Positions 52,947 through 55,872 of a stretch of 55,872 nucleotides of DNA are shown here, one piece after another. The notes under the pieces were generated by a model, which was given only the letters and a program-made list of their open reading frames with translations, was not told the origin of the DNA and made no database searches. Position 1 is the first letter of the stretch, and every line of letters begins with the position of its first letter. Source of the DNA: an uncultured Prolixibacteraceae bacterium (GTDB taxonomy: Bacteria > Bacteroidota > Bacteroidia > Bacteroidales > Prolixibacteraceae); the NCBI GenBank assembly GCA_913063265.1, contig CAJXZG010000026.1, positions 1 to 55,872 on the forward strand. Reading direction: 5' to 3'. The position numbers and the translations under genes are program-made.

Positions 52947-55872
52947 TTAATCAGCACTTTTTTCTTTTGGTTCAGGCTTTTTGTTACCGTTGTCAATTTT
53001 CCGTTGCGCATGCAACCATGCAATTTCAACATGTTCGCGTTCAATTTTTCTTCCATGCCATTGTTCCCTTAGAAATCTTCTTATATCATTCAAAACCAAA
53101 ATTAAAGCAGGGAAGAACAACAATATAAACATAGTCCCAAATGCAACACCATAAACCAAAGAAATAGCCATAGGAATTAGAAACTGTGCCTGGAAGCTCT
53201 TTTCGAGAACAATTGGAAAAAGGCCAAAAGATGTTGTAAGTGTGGTTAAAATAATTGGCCTTAGCCTTGTTTTTCCTGCATGAACAATTGCATCTTTCAC
53301 TTTCTTCCCTTCAACTATAAGTGAATTGTATTTTGCTAAAAATACAACAGCATCGTTAATGATTACCCCGGTTAAGGCGATAATACCCCATAAACTTAAA
53401 ATCGACAAAGGTTTGCCGTGAATACCGTGTCCCCAAACCGATCCCAGTATAGAAATCGGAATCATAATTAAAATTATTACGGGTTGTTCGAACGATTTAA
53501 AGTTGATCATCAAAATAAAAATTATTGCCAAAAATGCCAGCGGGAATAATACCATCAGATCGGCCATATTCCTTTGGCTGTTTCTTTGCTGACCCTGGAA
53601 CAATATATTTACACCCGGAAACTGTACTTCAAGATCAGGAATTACTTCTGCCCTGATTTGCTCAAGAATATCGGTAACTGAATCATCAGGATCAACAAGG
53701 TCGGCATCAACACGTATGTCCCTTTTTCCGTTAAAGCGATTAATGTTTACGGGTCCACGTTTCATTTCATAATCAACCAATTCAGTTAACGGGAATTCGC
53801 CTTGTGGTGTAATGATTTTCATTTGTTCCATTTGGCCTATTCTCTCACGGTTTTCAGCAGGGTAACGCACCCAAACCCGCAGTTCATCACGTCCTTCCTG
53901 CATACGTTGGGCCTGACCACCATAAAAAGCCTGTCGAACCTGATTAGCAATGTATGCCTCATTTAATCCAAGCATATATGCTTTGGGTTTCAGGTTAAGC
54001 AAGATTTCCTGTTTCCCCATTGCATTGCTGTTTACCACATCTTTTAACTGTGGCATTTGATGTAAACGCTCCGAAAGATAGTCGCGAGCTAACTCAAGTT
54101 CTTCAATATTTTGCGATAATAAACCGATTGAAACAGGTACTCCAAATCTGCCACGCGAGCCGATAGAGAATTTTTCAGCTTCCGGAATCGAACCTAATTT
54201 TTTCTGAATCATTTGAATTATTTCAAACGAACTGATTCCTGTTTCTTCAGAATCCCGTGGTGAAACATCAACACTTCCGGCATGCGCTCCACTTTCCTGA
54301 CGGTTAAATGCAGATCCCAACTGAATAATACTACTTTCAATGATTGGAACAGTATCGTTATACTTATCCATCAATTCCTCATTAACTACCCAAACCACGC
54401 TATCAAATTTTTCAAGATATTCCATGGTTTGTCTTTCACCAGAACCCGGTGTAAAAGCAATATTGATATTAAAAGAATCAAACTCCATTCTGGGAAAGAA
54501 TGTTGTCCTGATTAAATTACCACCTATTAATCCACCTGTAATCATTATCATTGCTACGGGTATTCCCATTACGATATAACGCCATTCAAGCACAAGTTTT
54601 ATCACACGGTCGTATGCATAATCCCGTAACCAGTTAAAAAATCCTTCAGTATATTTTTTTAGTCCTTTTGCCTTTTTATGGAAGATTTTTTTACTTAACA
54701 CCCTTTCGTTTCCAAGATGGGCTGGAAGTACAAAGAAAGCTTCGAACAAGGAGAAAAAGAGGCTGAGAATCACAATCAATCCCATCTCGAACATCATCTC
54801 CATTTGCCCGGTAATAAAAATCAGAGGAGAAAATGCGACAATGGTTGTTAATACTGAAGTAATTACTGCGGGTACAACTTCAATCGTTCCATCAACAGCA
54901 GCCCGCATCGGACTTTTACCCATTTCAAAATGCTGAAATATATTTTCTCCAATTACAATTCCGTCATCCACAAGGATTCCAATTACAAGAATCATCCCGA
55001 ATAAGGAGATCATATTTATGGTTACCCCCATCAGATTTGCTACGATAAACATCGCTAAAAATGAAGCAGGTATACCCCACGCTACCCATAACGAAAGCCG
55101 GGTGCTTAACATTAATCCCAGAGCTAAAACTACAAGAAACAATCCCTGTCCACCGTTAACATAAAGGAGACTCAAACGTAATTTCAAGATATCGAGATAA
55201 GACCTTCTGATGTCCAGTTCAACGCCTGTATTTTTAGCGTTGAATTCTTCCATATAAGCTTTTATATACTTATCAATTTCATCCAAATCCTCACTGATAA
55301 GTTTCATCACGGTCATACTAATAATCGGATTACCATTCATCATGGCTTTATTTGGTACGTCAGAGAATTTCTTTTTTACTTCAGCTATATCTCTTATCCT
55401 GATGACGCTTCCATCGGGTTCTGCACGCAATATAATATTGCCTATTTTATTTGGATCGGCACTTCTTGACCGTAAACGAATTAACAATTCCTCATCCATC
55501 GATCGTATTTGACCTCCTGAAACATCACGGTTATTTTGCGATATAGCATTTTGTAAATCATTAAATGTAAAACCATAACGCAGCAAATCATCTTCACGGG
55601 CTTCTACAGATATTTCCAGTTGTGGATAACCACTAATCATTACCTGACTAATAAAGCCTGAGGACAGAAAATCCTCTTCCACCTTTTGGGCATAGCTTTT
55701 TAGGGTTAATAAGTCAACATCGCCGGTAATTATTAATCTCATTGCCGGAGAAGTAGTCCTGTTTTTTGAAACAATAGGTCTTTCTGCTGCTGAGGGGAAA
55801 GATGAAATTCCGTCAACGGCATTTTTTACTTCAATCAGCGCTTCATCAATGTCATATCCCGGGTCGATTTCG
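52947..55872 (-). CDS. RND efflux transporter, AcrB/HAE1-like, N-terminus cut by window edge
   Basis: The frame is open from the window edge (about 975 codons visible): the coding continues past the ATG at 55742 with EIDPGYDIDEALIEVKNAVDG, a porter-domain sequence, so that ATG is internal. The transmembrane block GMILVIGILVDDGIVIGENIFQHFEMG holds the Asp-Asp proton relay in helix 4. The second half has the matching GLFPIVLEKSFQAQFLIPMAISLVYG block. The C-terminus is Lys/Glu-rich (KKPEPKEKSAD). It is a proton-driven tripartite pump for drugs or hydrophobic compounds and is paired with the TolC gene downstream. Confidence 0.92.
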   Translation of the reverse strand, partial: EIDPGYDIDEALIEVKNAVDGISSFPSAAERPIVSKNRTTSPAMRLIITGDVDLLTLKSYAQKVEEDFLSSGFISQVMISGYPQLEISVEAREDDLLRYGFTFNDLQNAISQNNRDVSGGQIRSMDEELLIRLRSRSADPNKIGNIILRAEPDGSVIRIRDIAEVKKKFSDVPNKAMMNGNPIISMTVMKLISEDLDEIDKYIKAYMEEFNAKNTGVELDIRRSYLDILKLRLSLLYVNGGQGLFLVVLALGLMLSTRLSLWVAWGIPASFLAMFIVANLMGVTINMISLFGMILVIGILVDDGIVIGENIFQHFEMGKSPMRAAVDGTIEVVPAVITSVLTTIVAFSPLIFITGQMEMMFEMGLIVILSLFFSLFEAFFVLPAHLGNERVLSKKIFHKKAKGLKKYTEGFFNWLRDYAYDRVIKLVLEWRYIVMGIPVAMIMITGGLIGGNLIRTTFFPRMEFDSFNINIAFTPGSGERQTMEYLEKFDSVVWVVNEELMDKYNDTVPIIESSIIQLGSAFNRQESGAHAGSVDVSPRDSEETGISSFEIIQMIQKKLGSIPEAEKFSIGSRGRFGVPVSIGLLSQNIEELELARDYLSERLHQMPQLKDVVNSNAMGKQEILLNLKPKAYMLGLNEAYIANQVRQAFYGGQAQRMQEGRDELRVWVRYPAENRERIGQMEQMKIITPQGEFPLTELVDYEMKRGPVNINRFNGKRDIRVDADLVDPDDSVTDILEQIRAEVIPDLEVQFPGVNILFQGQQRNSQRNMADLMVLFPLAFLAIIFILMINFKSFEQPVIILIMIPISILGSVWGHGIHGKPLSILSLWGIIALTGVIINDAVVFLAKYNSLIVEGKKVKDAIVHAGKTRLRPIILTTLTTSFGLFPIVLEKSFQAQFLIPMAISLVYGVAFGTMFILLFFPALILVLNDIRRFLREQWHGRKIEREHVEIAWLHAQRKIDNGNKKPEPKEKSAD

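Overview
The window looks like chromosomal DNA of an AT-rich member of the Bacteroidota, probably a polysaccharide-degrading relative of the Marinilabiliales/Prolixibacteraceae. This rests on a T9SS-type C-terminal sorting domain (43562-43783), several lipoprotein-type sulfatases and sugar enzymes, a GSCFA protein, a TonB-plug protein without a barrel, and TraR/DksA next to ileS and lspA. I saw no rRNA, tRNA, CRISPR array, integrase or transposase. Both ends cut genes: a glycogen debranching enzyme at the left and an RND efflux pump at the right.

Region by region. 1-4806 (minus): glycogen genes, a branching enzyme, a GSCFA protein and a debranching enzyme. 5031-6263 (plus): a trans-sulfuration PLP enzyme. 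6387-13166 (minus): a complete seven-gene efflux operon (TetR, TolC, HlyD lipoprotein, two ABC ATPases, two ABC-2 permeases), equivalent in layout to E. coli CecR/YbhGFSR, with palindromic operator candidates upstream. 13666-18169: a small orphan gene, an MG2/TonB-plug protein, a YdeI-like protein and QueG. 18262-24364 (minus): five tightly packed genes ending in a strong terminator (tetraheme cytochrome fused to a SUMF1 domain, Tat-exported Gfo/Idh oxidoreductase, polyprenyl-phosphate GT2, GT-C/TPR glycosyltransferase, tail-anchored mini-protein). Divergent from it, 24607-27117 encodes a membrane-spanning regulator with a periplasmic LamG domain and a cytoplasmic winged helix. This region is the best candidate for an undescribed system.

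27114-33026 (minus): a lipoprotein, the folate genes folK-folB-folM, a sulfatase, a lipoprotein with an ADP-ribosylglycohydrolase fold, and ribE. 33152-39287 (minus): cysS, lspA, a DksA-like gene and ileS. 39499-43786: an aldose-1-epimerase lipoprotein, a second sulfatase and a T9SS-secreted sugar dehydrogenase. 44041-47680: a secreted charged protein divergent from a histidine kinase/response regulator pair. The shared promoter region carries four GTTAA repeats at one-helical-turn spacing, a likely response-regulator binding array. 47743-51475: an SDR, a nitrilase, a secreted small protein, a Tat-exported TIM-barrel isomerase and a MazG-like pyrophosphohydrolase. 51607-55872 (minus): TolC and RND pump.

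Several intergenic gaps (6311-6368, 33053-33139, 43825-43993, 46740-46975, 48501-48623) hold hairpins or short direct repeats that look like dispersed non-coding repeats rather than genes. The most convincing terminators lie at 18204-18240, 35313-35360, 39423-39469 and 50161-50201. Two sulfatases with intact formylglycine motifs are present, but the only SUMF1 domain here lacks the cysteines of a sulfatase-maturing enzyme, so maturation must be encoded elsewhere.
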